A stretch of 64,000 bases of DNA from Brachionus manjavacas. Lineage: Eukaryota; Rotifera; Eurotatoria; Ploima; Brachionidae. The stretch is taken from NCBI GenBank assembly GCA_019054805.1, contig JAHQIY010000001.1, forward strand, positions 1 through 64,000, written 5' to 3'. A program made the position numbers and the translations under genes. The notes below the pieces were generated by a model. The model made no database searches. It was given only the letters and a program-made list of their open reading frames with translations, and was not told the DNA's origin. Numbering within the stretch: the first letter of the stretch is position 1; each line of letters starts with the position of its first letter. Of this stretch, positions 14,301 through 29,319 are shown one piece after another.

Positions 14301-17300
14301 AAAGATACGGAAAGTTATGCGCAATGGAAACTTTCAAGTGTTTTCCAAGACACAGCCTTCAAGTCACTGCAGAATGGTCTATTTCTTAGCTATCAGAATG
14401 ATTAATATCTTAAATTCAAGAGCGCAATAAGTTATAAATGATACTATTTACAGAAATCGTAAAAAGGAAAAAGACAAGAAATTAGGCAACTCCAATAGAG
14501 TGCAAAAAACGCGTTTTTTTCGACTTTTCAAGTACGTTGTCGGAATAAATTTTTCAATTTTTGGAGAACCAATCATATCAATAGATAGATCTTTCATTTT
14601 TCTTGACTTTGGCTTTTACAGTACAAAAAAAGCTTAAAGATACGGAAAGTTATCCGCAATGGAAACTTTCAAGTGTTTTCCAATGACACAGCTTTCAAGT
14701 CACTGCTGAATGGTCTATTTTTTAGATATCAGAGTGATTAATATCTCAAATTCAAGAGCGCAATAAGTTTTAAATGATACTATTTACAGAAATCGTAAAA
14801 AGGAAAAAGACAAGAAATTAGGCAACTCTAATAGAGTGCAAAAAACGCATTTTTTCGACTTTTCAAGTACGTTTTTCGGAATAAATTTTTCAAATTTTGG
14901 AGAACGAATCATATCAATAGATAGATCTTTCATTTTTCTTGACTTTGGCTTTTACAGTACAAAAAAAGCTCAAAGATACGGAAAGTTATGCGCAATGGAA
15001 ACTTTCAAGTGTTTTCCAATGACACAGCTTTCAAGTCACTGCTGAATGGTCTATTTTTTAGATATCAGAGTGATTAATATCTCAAATTCAAGAGCGCAAT
15101 AAGTTTTAAATGATACTATTTACAGAAATCGTAAAAAGGAAAAAGACAAGAAATTAGGCAACTCCAATAGAGTGCAAAAAACGCGTTTTTTTCGACTTTT
15201 CAAGTACGTTGTCGGAATAAATTTTTCAATTTTTGGAGAACGAATCATATCAATAGATAGATCTTTCATTTTTCTTGACTTTTGCTTTTACAGTACAAAA
15301 AAAGCTTAAAGATACGGAAAGTTATCCGCAATGGAAACTTTCAAGTGTTTTCCAATGACACAGCTTTCAAGTCACTGCTGAATGGTCTATTTTTTAGATA
15401 TCAGAGTGATTAATATCTCAAATTCAAGAGCGCAATAAGTTTTAAATGATACTATTTACAGAAATCGTAAAAAGGAAAAAGACAAGAAATTAGGCAACTC
15501 CAATAGAGTGCAAAAAACGCGTTTTTTCGACTTTTCAAGTACTTTTTTTGGAATGAATTCTTCAAATTTTGGAGAACCAATCATATCAATAGATAGATCT
15601 TTCATTTTTCTTGACTTTGGCTTTTACAGTACAAAAAAGCTCAAAGATACGGAAAGTTATGCGCAATGGAAACTTTCAAGTGTTTTCCAATGACACAGCC
15701 TTCAAGTCACTGCTGAATGGTCTATTTTTTAGATATCAGAGTGATTAATATCTCAAATTCAAGAGCGCAATAAGTTTTAAATGATACTATTTACAGAAAT
15801 CGTAAAAAGGAAAAAGACAAGAAATTAGGCAACTCCAATAGAGTGCAAAAAACGCGTTTTTTTCGACTTTTCAAGTACGTTTTTTGGAATGAATTCTTCA
15901 AATTTTGGAGAACCAATCATATCAATAGATAGATCTTTCATTTTTCTTGACTTTGGCTTTTACAGTACAAAAAAGCTCAAAGATACGGAAAGTTATGCGC
16001 AATGGAAACTTTCAAGTGTTTTCCAATGACACAGCCTTCAAGTCACTGCTGAATGGTCTATTTTTTAGATATCAGAGTGATTAATATCTCAAATTGAAGA
16101 GCGCAATAAGTTTTAAATGATACTATTTACAGAAATCGTAAAAAGGAAAAAGACAAGAAATTAGGCAACTCTAATAGAGTGCAAAAAACGCGTTTTTTTC
16201 GACTTTTCAATTACGTTTTCGGAATAAATTTTTCAAATTTTGGAGAACGAATCATATCAATAGATAGATCTTTCATTTTTCTTGACTTTGGCTTTTACAG
16301 TACAAAAAAAGCTCAAAGATACGGAAAGTTATGCGCAATGGAAACTTTCAAGTGTTTTCCAAGACACAGCCTTCAAGTCACTGCAGAATGGTCTATTTCT
16401 TAGCTATCAGAATGATTAATATCTTAAATTCAAGAGCGCAATAAGTTATAAATGATACTATTTACAGAAATCGTAAAAAGGAAAAAGACAAGAAATTAGG
16501 CAACTCCAAAAGAGTGCAAAAAAAGCGTTTTTTTCGACTTTTCAAGTACGTTTTTTGGAATGAATTTTTCAAATTTTGGAGAACCAATCATATCAATAGA
16601 TAGATCTTTCATTTTTCTTGACTTTGGCTTTTACAGTACAAAAAAAGCTCAAAGATACGGAAAGTTATGCGCAATGGAAACTTTCTAGTGTTTTCCAAGA
16701 CACAGCCTTCAAGTCACTGCTGAATGGTCTATTTTTTAGCTATCAGAGTGATTAATATCTCAAATTCAAGAGCGCAATAAGTTCTAAACGATACTATTTA
16801 CAGAAATCGTAAAAAGGAAAAAGACAAGAAATTAGGCAACTCCAATAGAGTGCAAAAAACGCGTTTTTTTCGACTTTTCAAGTACGTTGTCGGAATAAAT
16901 TTTTCAATTTTTGGAGAACCAATCATATCAATAGATAGATCTTTCATTTTTCTTGACTTTGGCTTTTACAGTACAAAAATAGAGATACGGAAAGTTATGC
17001 ACAATGGAAACTTTCAAGTGTTTTCCAATGACACAGCTTTCAAGTCACTGCAGAATGGTCTATTTCTTAGCTATCAGAATGATTAATATCTCAAATTCAA
17101 GAGCGCAATAATTTTCTATATGAAACTATTTACAGAAATCGTAAAAAGGAAAAAGACAAGAAATTAGGCAACTCCAATAGAGTGCAAAAAACGCGTTTTT
17201 TTCGACTTTTCAAGTACGTTTTTTGGAATGAATTCTTCAAATTTTGGAGAACCAATCATATCAATAGATAGATCTTTCATTTTTCTTGACTTTGGCTTTT

Positions 17301-20300
17301 ACAGTACAAAAAGCTAAAAGATACGGAAAGGTATGCTCAATGGAAACTTTCAAGTGTTTTCCAATGACACAGCCTTCAAGTCACTGCTGAATGGTCTATT
17401 TTTTAGATATCAGAGTGATTAATATCTCAAATTCAAGAGCGCAATAAGTTTTAAATGATACTCTTAACAGAAATCTTTAAAAGGAAAAGACAAGAAATTA
17501 GGCACCTTCAATAGAGTGCAAAAAACGCGTTTTTTTCGACTTTTCAAGTACGTTTTTTGGAATGAATTTTTCAAATTTTGGAGAACGAATCATATCAATA
17601 GATAGATCTTTCATTTTTCTTGACTTTTGCTTTTACAGTACAAAAAAAGCTCAGAGATACGGAAAGTTATGCGCAATGGAAACTTTCAAGTGTTTTCCAA
17701 TGACACAGCCTTCAAGTCACTGCTGAATGGTCTATTTTTTAGATATCAGAGTGATTAATATCTCAAATTCAAGAGCGCAATAAGTTTTAAATGATACTAT
17801 TTACAGAAATCGTAAAAAGGAAAAAGACAAGAAATTAGGCAACTCTAATAGAGTGCAAAAAACGCGTTTTTTTCTGACTTTTCAAGTACGTTTTTCGGAA
17901 TAAATTTTTCAAATTTTGGAGAACGAATCATATCAATAGATAGATCTTTCATTTTTCTTGACTTTGGCTTTTACAGTACAACAAAAGCTCAAAGATACGG
18001 AAAGTTATGCGCAATGGAAACTTTCAAGTGTTTTCCAATGACACAGCCTTCAAGTCACTGCAGAATGGTCTATTTCTTAGCTATCAGAATGATTAATATC
18101 TTAAATTCAAGAGCGCAATAAGTTATAAATGATACTATTTACAGAAATCGTAAAAAGGAAAAAGACAAGAAATTAGGCAACTCCAATAGAGTGCAAAAAA
18201 CGCGTTTTTTTCGACTTTTCAAGTACGTTGTCGGAATAAATTTTTCAATTTTTGGAGAACCAATCATATCAATAGATAGATCTTTCATTTTTCTTGACTT
18301 TGGCTTTTACAGTACAAAAAAGCTCAAAGATACGGAAAGTTATGCACAATGGAAACTTTCAAGTGTTTTCCAATGACACAGCTTTCAAGTCACTGCAGAA
18401 TGGTCTATTTCTTAGCTATCAGAATGATTAATATCTCAAATTCAAGAGCGCAATAAGTTTTAAATGATACTATTTACAGAAATCGTAAAAAGGAAAAAGA
18501 CAAGAAATTAGGCAACTCTAATAGAGTGCAAAAAACGCGTTTTTTTCGACTTTTCAAGTACGTTGTCGGAATAAATTTTTCAATTTTTGGAGAACCAATC
18601 ATATCAATAGATAGATCTTTCATTTTTCTTGACTTTGGCTTTTACAGTACAAAAAAAGCTCAAAGATACGGAAAGTTATGCGCAATGGAAACTTTCAAGT
18701 GTTTTCCAATGACACAGTTTTCAAGTCACTGCAGAATGGTCAATTTTTTAGATATCAGAGTGATTAATATCTCAAATTCAAGAGCGCAAAAAGTTATACA
18801 TGATACTTATTTACAGAAATCGTAAAAAGGAAAAAGACAAGAAATTAGGCAACTCTAATAGAGTGCAAAAAACGCGTTTTTTTCGACTTTTCAAGTACGT
18901 TTTTTGGAATGAATTCTTCAAATTTTGGAGAACCAATCATATCAATAGATAGATCTTTCATTTTTCTTGACTTTGGCTTTTACAGTACAAAAAAAGCTCA
19001 AAGATACGGAAAGTTATGCGCAATGGAAACTTTCAAGTGTTTTCCAATGACACAGCCTTCAAGTCACTGCTGAATGGTCTATTTTTTAGATATCAGAGTG
19101 ATTAATATCTCAAATTCAAGAGCGCAATAAGTTTTAAATGATACTATTTACAGAAATCGTAAAAAGGAAAAAGACAAGAAATTAGGCAACTCTAATAGAG
19201 TGCAAAAAACGCGTTTTTTTCGACTTTTCAAGTACGTTTTTTGGAATGAATTCTTCAAATTTTGGAGAACCAATCATATCAATAGATAGATCTTTCATTT
19301 TTCTTGACTTTGGCTTTTACAGTACAAAAAAAGCTCAAAGATACGGAAAGTTATGCGCAATGGAAACTTTCAAGTGTTTTCCAATGACACAGCTTTCAAG
19401 TCACTGCAGAATGGTCTATTTTTTAGCTATCATAATGATTAATATCTCAAATTCAAGAGCGCAATAAGTTATAAATGATACTATTTACAGAAATCGTAAA
19501 AAGGAAAAAGACATGAAATTAGGCAACTCCAATAGAGTGCAAAAAACGCGTTTTTTTCGACTTTTCAAGTACGTTTTTCGGAATAAATTATTCAATTTTT
19601 GGAGAACCAATCATATCAATAGATAGATCTTTCATTTTTCTTGACTTTGGCTTTTACAGTACAAAAAAAGCTAAAAGATACGGAAAGTTATGCGCAATGG
19701 AAACTTTCAAGTGTTTTCCAATGACACAGCTTTCAAGTCACTGCAGAATGGTCTATTTCTTAGCTATCAGAATGATTAATATCTCAAATTCAAGAGCGCA
19801 AAAAGTTCTATATGAAACTATTTACAGAAATCGTAAAAAGGAAAAAGACAGGAAATTAGGCAACTCCAATAGAGTGCAAAAAACGCGTTTTTTTCGACTT
19901 TTCAAGTACGTTTTTCGGAATGAATTTTTCGAATTTCGGGAAACCAAACATATCAATAGATAGATCTTGCAATTTTCTTGACTTTGGCTTTTACAGAACA
20001 AAAATAGCTCAAAGATACGAAAAGTTATGCGCAATGGAAACTTTCAAGTGTTTTCCAATGACACAGCCTTCAAGTCACTGCAGAATGGTCTATTTCTTAG
20101 CTATCAGAATGATTAATATCTCAAATTCAAGAGCGCAATAAGTTTTAAATGATGAAACTATTTACAGAAATCGTAAAAAGGAAAAAGACAAGAAATTAGG
20201 CAACTCCAATAGAGTGCAACAACGCGTTTTTTTCGACTTTTCAAGTACGTTTTTTGGAATGAATTCTTCAAATTTTGGAGAACCAATCATATCAATAGAT

Positions 20301-22864
20301 AGATCTTTCATTTTTCTTGACTTTGGCTTTTACAGTACAAAAAAAGCTCAAAGATACGGAAAGTTATGCGCAATGGAAACTTTCAAGTGTTTTCCAATGA
20401 CACAGCCTTCAAGTCACTGCTGAATGGTCTATTTTTTAGATATCAGAGTGATTAATATCTCAAATTCAAGAGCGCAATAAGTTTTAAATGATACTATTTA
20501 CAGAAATCGTAAAAAGGAAAAAGACAAGAAATTAGGCAACTCCAATAGAGTGCAAAAAACGCGTTTTTTTCGACTTTTCAAGTACGTTTTTTGGAATGAA
20601 TTCTTCAAATTTTGGAGAACCAATCATATCAATAGATAGATCTTTCATTTTTCTTGACTTTGGCTTTTACAGTACAAAAAAGCTCAAAGATACGGAAAGT
20701 TATGCGCAATGGAAACTTTCAAGTGTTTTCCAATGACACAGCCTTCAAGTCACTGCTGAATGGTCTATTTTTTAGCTATCAGAATGATTAATATCTCAAA
20801 TTCAAGAGCGCAATAAGTTTTAAATGATACTATTTACAGAAATCGTAAAAAGGAAAAAGACAAGAAATTAGGCAACTCCAATAGAGTGCAAAAAACGCGT
20901 TTTTTTCGACTTTTCAAGTACGTTTTTTGGAATGAATTCTTCAAATTTTGGAGAACCAATCATATCAATAGATAGATCTTTCATTTTTCTTGACTTTGGC
21001 TTTTACAGTACAAAAAAGCTCAAAGATACGGAAAGTTATGCGCAATGGAAACTTTCAAGTGTTTTCCAAGACACAGCCTTCAAGTCACTACAGAATGGTC
21101 TATTTCTTAGCTATCAGAATGATTAATATCTCAAATTCAAGAGCGCAATAAGTTCTAAATGATACTATTTACAGAAATCGTAAAAAGGAAAAACACAAGA
21201 AATTAGGCAACTCCAATAGAGTGCAAAAAACGCGTTTTTTTCGACTTTTCAAGTACGTTGTCGGAATAAATTTTTCAATTTTTGGAGAACCAATCATATC
21301 AATAGATAGATCTTTCATTTTTCTTGACTTTGGCTTTTACAGTACAAAAAAAGCTCAAAGATACGGAAAGTTATGCGCAATGGAAACTTTCAAGTGTTTT
21401 CCAATGACACAGCCTTCAAGTCACTGCTGAATGGTCTATTTTTTAGATATCAGAGTGATTAATATCTCAAATTCAAGAGCGCAATAATTTTCTATATGAT
21501 ACTATTTACAGAAATCGTAAAAAGGAAAAAGACAAGAAATTAGGCAACTCCAATAGAGTGCAAAAAACGCGTTTTTTTCGACTTTTCAAGTACGTTTTTA
21601 GGAATAAATTTTTCAAATTTTGGAGAACCAATCATATTAATAGATAGATCTTTCATTTTTCTTGACTTTTGCTTTTAAAGTACAAAAAAAGCTTAAAGAT
21701 ACGGAAAGTTATGCGCAATGGAAACTTTCAAGTGTTTTCCAATGACACAGCCTTCAAGTCACTGCTGAATGGTCTATTTTTTAGATATCAGAGTGATTAA
21801 TATCTCAAATTCAAGAGCGCAATAAGTTCTAAATGATACTATTTACAGAAATCGTAAAAAGGAAAAAGACAAGAAATTAGGCAACTCCAATAGAGTGCAA
21901 AAAACGCGTTTTTTTCGACTTTTCAAGTACGTTTTTCGGAATAAATTTTTCAAATTTTGGAGAACCAATCATATCAATAGATAGATCTTTCATTTTTCTT
22001 GACTTTGGCTTTTACAGTACAAAAAAAGCTCAAAGATACGGAAAGTTATGCGCAATGGAAACTTTCAAGTGTTTTCCAAGACACAGCCTTCAAGTCACTG
22101 CAGAATGGTCTATTTTTTAGCTATCAGAGTGATTAATATCTTAAATTCAAGAGCGCAATAAGTTATAAATGATACTATTTACAGAAATCGTAAAAAGGAA
22201 AAAGACAAGAAATTAGGCAACTCCAAAAGAGTGCAAAAAAAGCGTTTTTTTCGACTTTTCAAGTACGTTTTTCGGAATGAATTTTTCAAATTTTGGAGAA
22301 CCAATCATATCAATAGATAGATCTTTCATTTTTCTTGACTTTGGCTTTTACAGTACAAAAAAGCTCAGAGATACGGAAAGTTATGCGCAATGGAAACTTT
22401 CAAGTGTTTTCCAATGACACAGCTTTCAAGTCACTGCAGAATGGTCTATTTCTTAGCTATCAGAATGATTAATATCTCAAATTCAAGAGCGCAATAATTT
22501 TCTATATGATACTATTTACAGAAATCGTAAAAAGGAAAAAGACAAGAAATTAGGCAACTCCAATAGAGTGCAAAAAACGCGTTTTTTTCGACTTTTCAAG
22601 TACGTTTTTTGGAATGAATTTTTCAAATTTCGGAAAACCAAACATATCAATAGATAGATCTTTCATTTTTCTTGACTTTGGCTTTTACAGTACAAAAAAA
22701 GCTTAAAGATACGGAAAGTTATCCGCAATGGAAACTTTCAAGTGTTTTCCAATGACACAGCTTTCAAGTCACTGCAGAATGGTCTATTTTTTAGCTATCA
22801 GAGTGATTAATATCTCAAATTCAAGAGCGCAATAAGTTCTAAATGATACTTTTTACAGAAATCG

Positions 22865-24575
22865 TAAAAAGGAACAAGACAAGAAATTAGGCAACTCCAA
22901 TAGAGTGCAAAAAACGCGTTTTTTTCGACTTTTCAAGTACGTTTTTCGGAATAAATTTTTCAAATTTTGGAGAACGAATCATATCAATAGATAGATCTTT
23001 CATTTTTCTTGACTTTGGCCTTCACAGTACAAAAAAGCTCAAAGATACGGAAAGTTATGCGCAATGGAAACTTTCAAGTGTTTTCCAATGAGACAGCCTT
23101 CAAGTCACTGCAGAATGGTCTATTTTTTAGCTATCAGAATGATTAATATCTCAAATTCAAGAGCGCAATAAGTTCTAAATGAAACTCTTTACGGAAATCG
23201 TAAAAAGGAAAAAGACAAGAAATTAGGCAACTCCAAAAGAGTGCAAGAAACGCGTTTTTTTCGACTTTTCAAGTACGTATTTCGGAATAAATTTTTCAAA
23301 TTTTGGAGAACGAATCATTTCAATAGATAGATCTTTCATTTTTCTTGACTTTGGCTTTTAAATTACAAAAAAAGCTTAAAGATACGGAAAGTTATGCGCA
23401 ATGGAAACTTTCAAGTGTTTTCCAATGACACAGCTTTCAAGTCACTGCAGAATGGTCTATTTCTTAGCTATCAGAATGATTAATATCTCAAATTCAAGAG
23501 CGCAATAAGTTCTAAATGAAACTTTCTACAGAAATCTTTAAAAGGAAAAGACAAGAAATTAGGCACCTTCAAAAAAGTGCAAAAAACGCGTTTTTTTCGA
23601 CTTTTCAAGTACACTTATTGAAATGAATTTTTTGAATTTCGAAGAACAAAAAATATCATTAGATTGATCTTGCATTTTACTTGACTTTGGCTTTTACAGT
23701 ACAAAAAAAGCTCAAAGATACGGAAAGTTATGCGCAATGGAAACTTTCAAGTGTTTTCCAATGACACAGCTTTCAAGTCACTGCAGAATGGTCTATTTCT
23801 TAGCTATCAGAATGATTAATATCTCAAATTCAAGAGCGCAATAAGTTCTAAATGATACTATTTACAGAAATCGTAAAAAGGAACAAGACAAGAAAATTAG
23901 GCAAAAAAGTGCAAAAAACGCGTTTTTTTCGACTTTTCAAGTACGTTTTTCGGAATAAATTTTTCAAATTTTGGAGAACGAATCATATCAATAGATAGAT
24001 CTTTCATTTTTCTTGACTTTGGCTTTTACAGTACAAAAAAAGCTCAAAGATACGGAAAGTTATGCGCAATGGAAACTTTCAAGTGTTTTCCAAGAGACAG
24101 CCTTCAAGTCACTGCAGAATGGTCTATTTCTTAGCTATCAGAATGATTAATATCTCAAATTCAAGAGCGCAATAAGTTCTAAATGAAACTCTTTACGGAA
24201 ATCGTAAAAAGGAAAAAGACAAGAAATTAGGCAACTCCAAAAGAGTGCAAGAAACGCGTTTTTTTCGACTTTTCAAGTACGTATTTCGGAATAAATTTTT
24301 CAAATTTTGGAGAACGAATCATTTCAATAGATAGATCTTTCATTTTTCTTGACTTTGGCTTTTAAATTACAAAAATAGCTTAAAGATACGGAAAGTTATG
24401 CGCAATGGAAACTTTCAAGTGTTTTCCAATGACACAGCTTTCAAGTCACTGCAGAATGGTCTATTTCTTAGCTATCAGAATGATTAATATCTCAAATTCA
24501 AGAGCGCAATAAGTTCTAAATGAAACTTTCTACAGAAATCTTTAAAAGGAAAAGACAAGAAATTAGGCACCTTCA
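22865..24575 (+). repeat. Tandem pair of three-unit higher-order repeats (period about 1,005-1,009 bp)
   Basis: The variant GGAACAAGAC occurs at 22,871 and 23,880, the variant ACGGAAATCG at 23,191 and 24,195, and a unit with GTATTTCGGAATAAATT followed by AATCATTTC and a TTTAAATTAC variant at about 23,276 and 24,280. The first block is therefore repeated immediately by the second, with the period shortened slightly by small deletions. Confidence 0.78.
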
Positions 24576-25628
24576 AAAAAGTGCAAAAAACGCGTTTTTT
24601 TCGACTTTTCAAGAACGTTTTTCGGAATAAGTTTTTCAATTTTTGGAGAACCAATCATATCAATAGATAGATCTTTCATTTTTCTTGACTTTGGCTTTTA
24701 CAGTACAAAAATAGAGATACGGAAAGTTATGCACAATGGAAACTTTCAAGTGTTTTCCAATGACACAGCCTTCAAGTCACTGCTGAATGGTCTATTTCTT
24801 AGCTATCAGAATGATTAATATCTCAAATTCAAGAGCGCAATAATTTTCTATATGATACTCTTTACAGAAATCGTAAAAAGGAAAAAGACAAGAAATTAGG
24901 CAACTCCAAAAGAGTGCAAGAAACGCGTTTTTTTCGACTTTTCAAGTACGTATTTCGGAATAAATTTTTCAAATTTTGGAGAACGAATCATTTCAATAGA
25001 TTGATCTTTCATTTTTCTTGACTTTTGCTTTTACAGTACAAAAATAGAGATACGGAAAGTTATGCACAATGGAAACTTTCAAGTGTTTTCCAATGACACA
25101 GCCTTCAAGTCACTGCTGAATGGTCTATTTTTTAGATATCAGAGTGATTAATATCTCAAATTCAAGAGCGCAATAAGTTCTAAACGATACTATTTACAGA
25201 AATCGTAAAAAGGAAAAAGACAAGAAATTAGGCAACTCCAAAAGAGTGCAAAAAAAGCGTTTTTTTCGACTTTTCAAGTACGTTTTTTGGAATGAATTTT
25301 TCAAATTTTGGAGAACGAATCATATCAATAGATAGATCTTTCATTTTTCTTGACTTTGGCTTTTACAGTACAAAAAAAGCTCAGAGATATGGTAAGTTAT
25401 GCGCAATGGAAACTTTCAAGTGTTTTCCAATGACACAGCATTTAAGTCACTGCTGAATGGTCTATATTTTAACTATCAGAATGATTAATATCTCAAATTC
25501 AAGAGCGCAAAAAGTTCTAAATGAAACTATTTACAGAAATCGTAAAAAGGAAAAAGACAAGAAATTAGGCAACTCCAATAGAGTGCAAAAAACGCGTTTT
25601 TTTCGACTTTTCAAGTACGTTTTTTGGA

Positions 25629-26818
25629 ATGAATTCTTCAAATTTTGGAGAACCAATCATATCAATAGATAGATCTTTCATTTTTCTTGACTTTGGCTTT
25701 TACAGTACAAAAATAGAGATACGGAAAGTTATGCACAATGGAAACTTTCAAGTGTTTTCCAATGACACAGCCTTCAAGTCACTGCTGAATGGTCTATTTT
25801 TTAGATATCAGAATGATTAATATCTCAAATTCAAGAGCGCAAAAAGTTCTAAATGAAACTATTTACAGAAATCGTAAAAAGGAAAAAGACAAGAAATTAG
25901 GCAACTCCAATAGAGTGCAAAAAACGCGTTTTTTTCGACTTTTCAAGTACGTTTTTTGGAATGAATTCTTCAAATTTTGGAGAACCAATCATATCAATAG
26001 ATAGATCTTTCATTTTTCTTGACTTTGGCTTTTACAGTACAAAAATAGAGATACGGAAAGTTATGCACAATGGAAACTTTCAAGTGTTTTCCAATGACAC
26101 AGCCTTCAAGTCACTGCTGAATGGTCTATTTTTTAGATATCAGAGTGATTAATATCTCAAATTCAAGAGCGCAAAAAGTTCTAAATGAAACTATTTACAG
26201 AAATCGTAAAAAGGAAAAAGACAAGAAATTAGGCAACTCCAATAGAGTGCAAAAAACGCGTTTTTTTACGACTTTTCAAGTACGTTTTTAGGAATGAATT
26301 CTTCAAATTTTGGAGAACCAATCATATCAATAGATAGATCTTTCGTTTTTCTTGACTTTGGCTTTTACAGTACAAAAATAGAGATACGGAAAGTTATGCG
26401 CAATGGAAACTTTCAAGTGTTTTCCAATGACACAGCTTTCAAGTCACTGCAGAATGGTCTATTTCTTAGCTATCAGAATGATTAATATCTCAAATTCAAG
26501 AGCGCAATAATTTTCTATATGATACTATTTACAGAAATCGTAAAAAGGAAAAAGACAAGAAATTAGGCAACTCCAATAGAGTGCAAAAAACGCGTTTTTT
26601 TCGACTTTTCAAGTACGTTTTTTGGAATGAATTCTTCAAATTTTGGAGAACCAATCATATCAATAGATAGATCTTTCATTTTTCTTGACTTTGGCTTTTA
26701 CAGTACAAAAATAGAGATACGGAAAGTTATGCACAATGGAAACTTTCAAGTGTTTTCCAATGACACAGCCTTCAAGTCACTGCTGAATGGTCTATTTTTT
26801 AGATATCAGAGTGATTAA
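25629..26818 (+). repeat. Local expansion of a 332-333 bp deletion variant of the satellite
   Basis: Four consecutive units (25,629, 25,961, 26,294 and 26,627) carry the short form CAAAAATAGAGATACGG in place of the usual CAAAAAAAGCTCAAAGATACGG type, giving a period of 332-333 bp. The same deletion is scattered singly at about 11,263, 16,974, 24,708 and 25,040. Only here is it amplified side by side, so this sub-block is a recent local expansion. Confidence 0.85.
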
Positions 26819-27121
26819 TATCTCAAATTCAAGAGCGCAATAAGTTCTAAATGATACTATTTACAGAAATCGTAAAAAGGAAAAAGACAAGAAATTAGGC
26901 AACTCCAATAGAGTGCAAAAAACGCGTTTTTTTCGACTTTTCAAGTACGTTGTCGGAATAAATTTTTCAATTTTTGGAGAACCAATCATATCAATAGATA
27001 GATCTTTCATTTTTCTTGAATTTGGCTTTCACAGTACAAAAAAGCTTAAAGATACGGAAAGTTATGCGCAATGGAAACTTTCAAGTGTTTTCCAATGACA
27101 CAGCTTTCAAGTCACTGCTGA

Positions 27122-28057
27122 ATGGTCTATATTTTAACTATCAGAATGATTAATATCTCAAATTCAAGAGCGCAAAAAGTTCTAAATGAAACTATTTACA
27201 GAAATCGTAAAAAGGAAAAAGACAAGAAATTAGGCAACTCCAATAGAGTGCAAAAAACGCGTTTTTTTCGACTTTTCAAGTACGTTGTCGGAATAAATTT
27301 TTCAATTTTTGGAGAACCAATCATATCAATAGATAGATCTTTCATTTTTCTTGAATTTGGCTTTCACAGTACAAAAAAAGCTTAAAGATACGGAAAGTTA
27401 TGCGCAATGGAAACTTTCAAGTGTTTTCCAATGACACAGCTTTCAAGTCACTGCTGAATGGTCTATATTTTAACTATCAGAATGATTAATATCTCAAATT
27501 CAAGAGCGCAAAAAGTTCTAAATGAAACTATTTACAGAAATCGTAAAAAGGAAAAAGACAAGAAATTAGGCAACTCCAATAGAGTGCAAAAAACGCGTTT
27601 TTTTCGACTTTTCAAGTACGTTGTCGGAATAAATTTTTCAATTTTTGGAGAACCAATCATATCAATAGATAGATCTTTCATTTTTCTTGAATTTGGCTTT
27701 CACAGTACAAAAAAAGCTTAAAGATACGGAAAGTTATGCGCAATGGAAACTTTCAAGTGTTTTCCAATGACACAGCTTTCAAGTCACTGCTGAATGGTCT
27801 ATATTTTAACTATCAGAATGATTAATATCTCAAATTCAAGAGCGCAAAAAGTTCTAAATGAAACTATTTACAGAAATCGTAAAAAGGAAAAAGACAAGAA
27901 ATTAGGCAACTCCAATAGAGTGCAAAAAACGCGTTTTTTTCGACTTTTCAAGTACGTTGTCGGAATAAATTTTTCAATTTTTGGAGAACCAATCATATCA
28001 ATAGATAGATCTTTCATTTTTCTTGAATTTGGCTTTCACAGTACAAAAAAAGCTTAA
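27122..28057 (+). repeat. Three near-identical consecutive satellite units (exact 336-bp period)
   Basis: Units beginning at 27,122, 27,458 and 27,794 translate to the same 87-residue frame, all share the private change CTTGAATTTGGC (elsewhere CTTGACTTTGGC) and the TATATTTTAACTATCAG variant, and repeat at exactly 336 bp. The preceding unit at about 26,913 shares the same private change. This is the most homogenised stretch seen in the array. Confidence 0.88.
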
Positions 28058-29319
28058 AGATACGGAAAGTTATGCGCAATGGAAACTTTCAAGTGTTTTC
28101 CAATGACACAGCTTTCAAGTCACTGCAGAAAGGTCTATTTCTTAGCTATCAGAATGATTAATATCTCAAATTCAAGAGCGCAAAAAGTTCTATATGAAAC
28201 TATTTACAGAAATCGTAAAAAGGAAAAAGACAGGAAATTAGGCAACTCCAATAGAGTGCAAAAAACGCGTTTTTTTCGACTTTTCAAGTACGTTTTTCGG
28301 AATGAATTTTTCAATTTTTGGAGAACCAATTATATCAATAGATAGATCTTGCATTTTTCTTGACTTTGGCTTTTAAAGTACAAAAAAAGCTTAAAGATAC
28401 GGAAAGTTATCCGCAATGGAAACTTTCAAGTGTTTTCCAATGACACAGCTTTCAAGTCACTGCAGAATGGTCTATTTCTTAGCTATCAGAATGATTAATA
28501 TCTCAAATTCAAGAGCGCAAAAAGTTCTAAATGAAACTATTTACAGAAATCGTAAAAAGGAAAAAGACAAGAAATTAGGCAACTCCAATAGAGTGCAAAA
28601 AACGCGTTTTTTTCGACTTTTCAAGTACGTTTTTTGGAATGAATTTTTCAAATTTTGGAGAACCAATCATATCAATAGATAGATCTTTCATTTTTCTTGA
28701 CTTTGGCTTTTAAAGTACAAAAAAAGCTTAAAGATACGGAAAGTTATGCGCAATGGAAACTTTCAAGTGTTTTCCAATGACACAGCTTTCAAGTCACTGC
28801 AGAATGGTCTATTTCTTAGCTATCAGAATGATTAATATCTCAAATTCAAGAGCGCAATAAGTTCTAAATGATACTTTTTACAGAAATCGTAAAAAGGAAA
28901 AAGACAAGAAATTAGGCAACTCCAATAGAGTGCAAAAAACGCGTTTTTTTCGACTTTTCAAGTACGTTTTTTGGAATGAATTTTTTCAAATTTTGGAGAA
29001 CGAATCATATCAATAGATAGATCTTTCATTTTTCTTGACTTTGGCTTTTACAGTACAAAAAAAACACAAAGATACGGAAAGTTATGCGTAATTGAAACTT
29101 TCAAGTGTTTTGAAATGACACGGTTTTCAAGTGACTGCAGAATGGTCAATTTTTTAGCTATCAGAGTGATTAATATCTCAAATTCAAGAGCGCAAAAAGT
29201 TCTATATGAAACTATTTACAGAAATCGTAAAAAGGAAAAAGACAGGAAATTAGGCAACTCCAATAGAGTGCAAAAAACGCGTTTTTTTCGACTTTTCAAG
29301 TACGTTTTTTGGAATGAAT

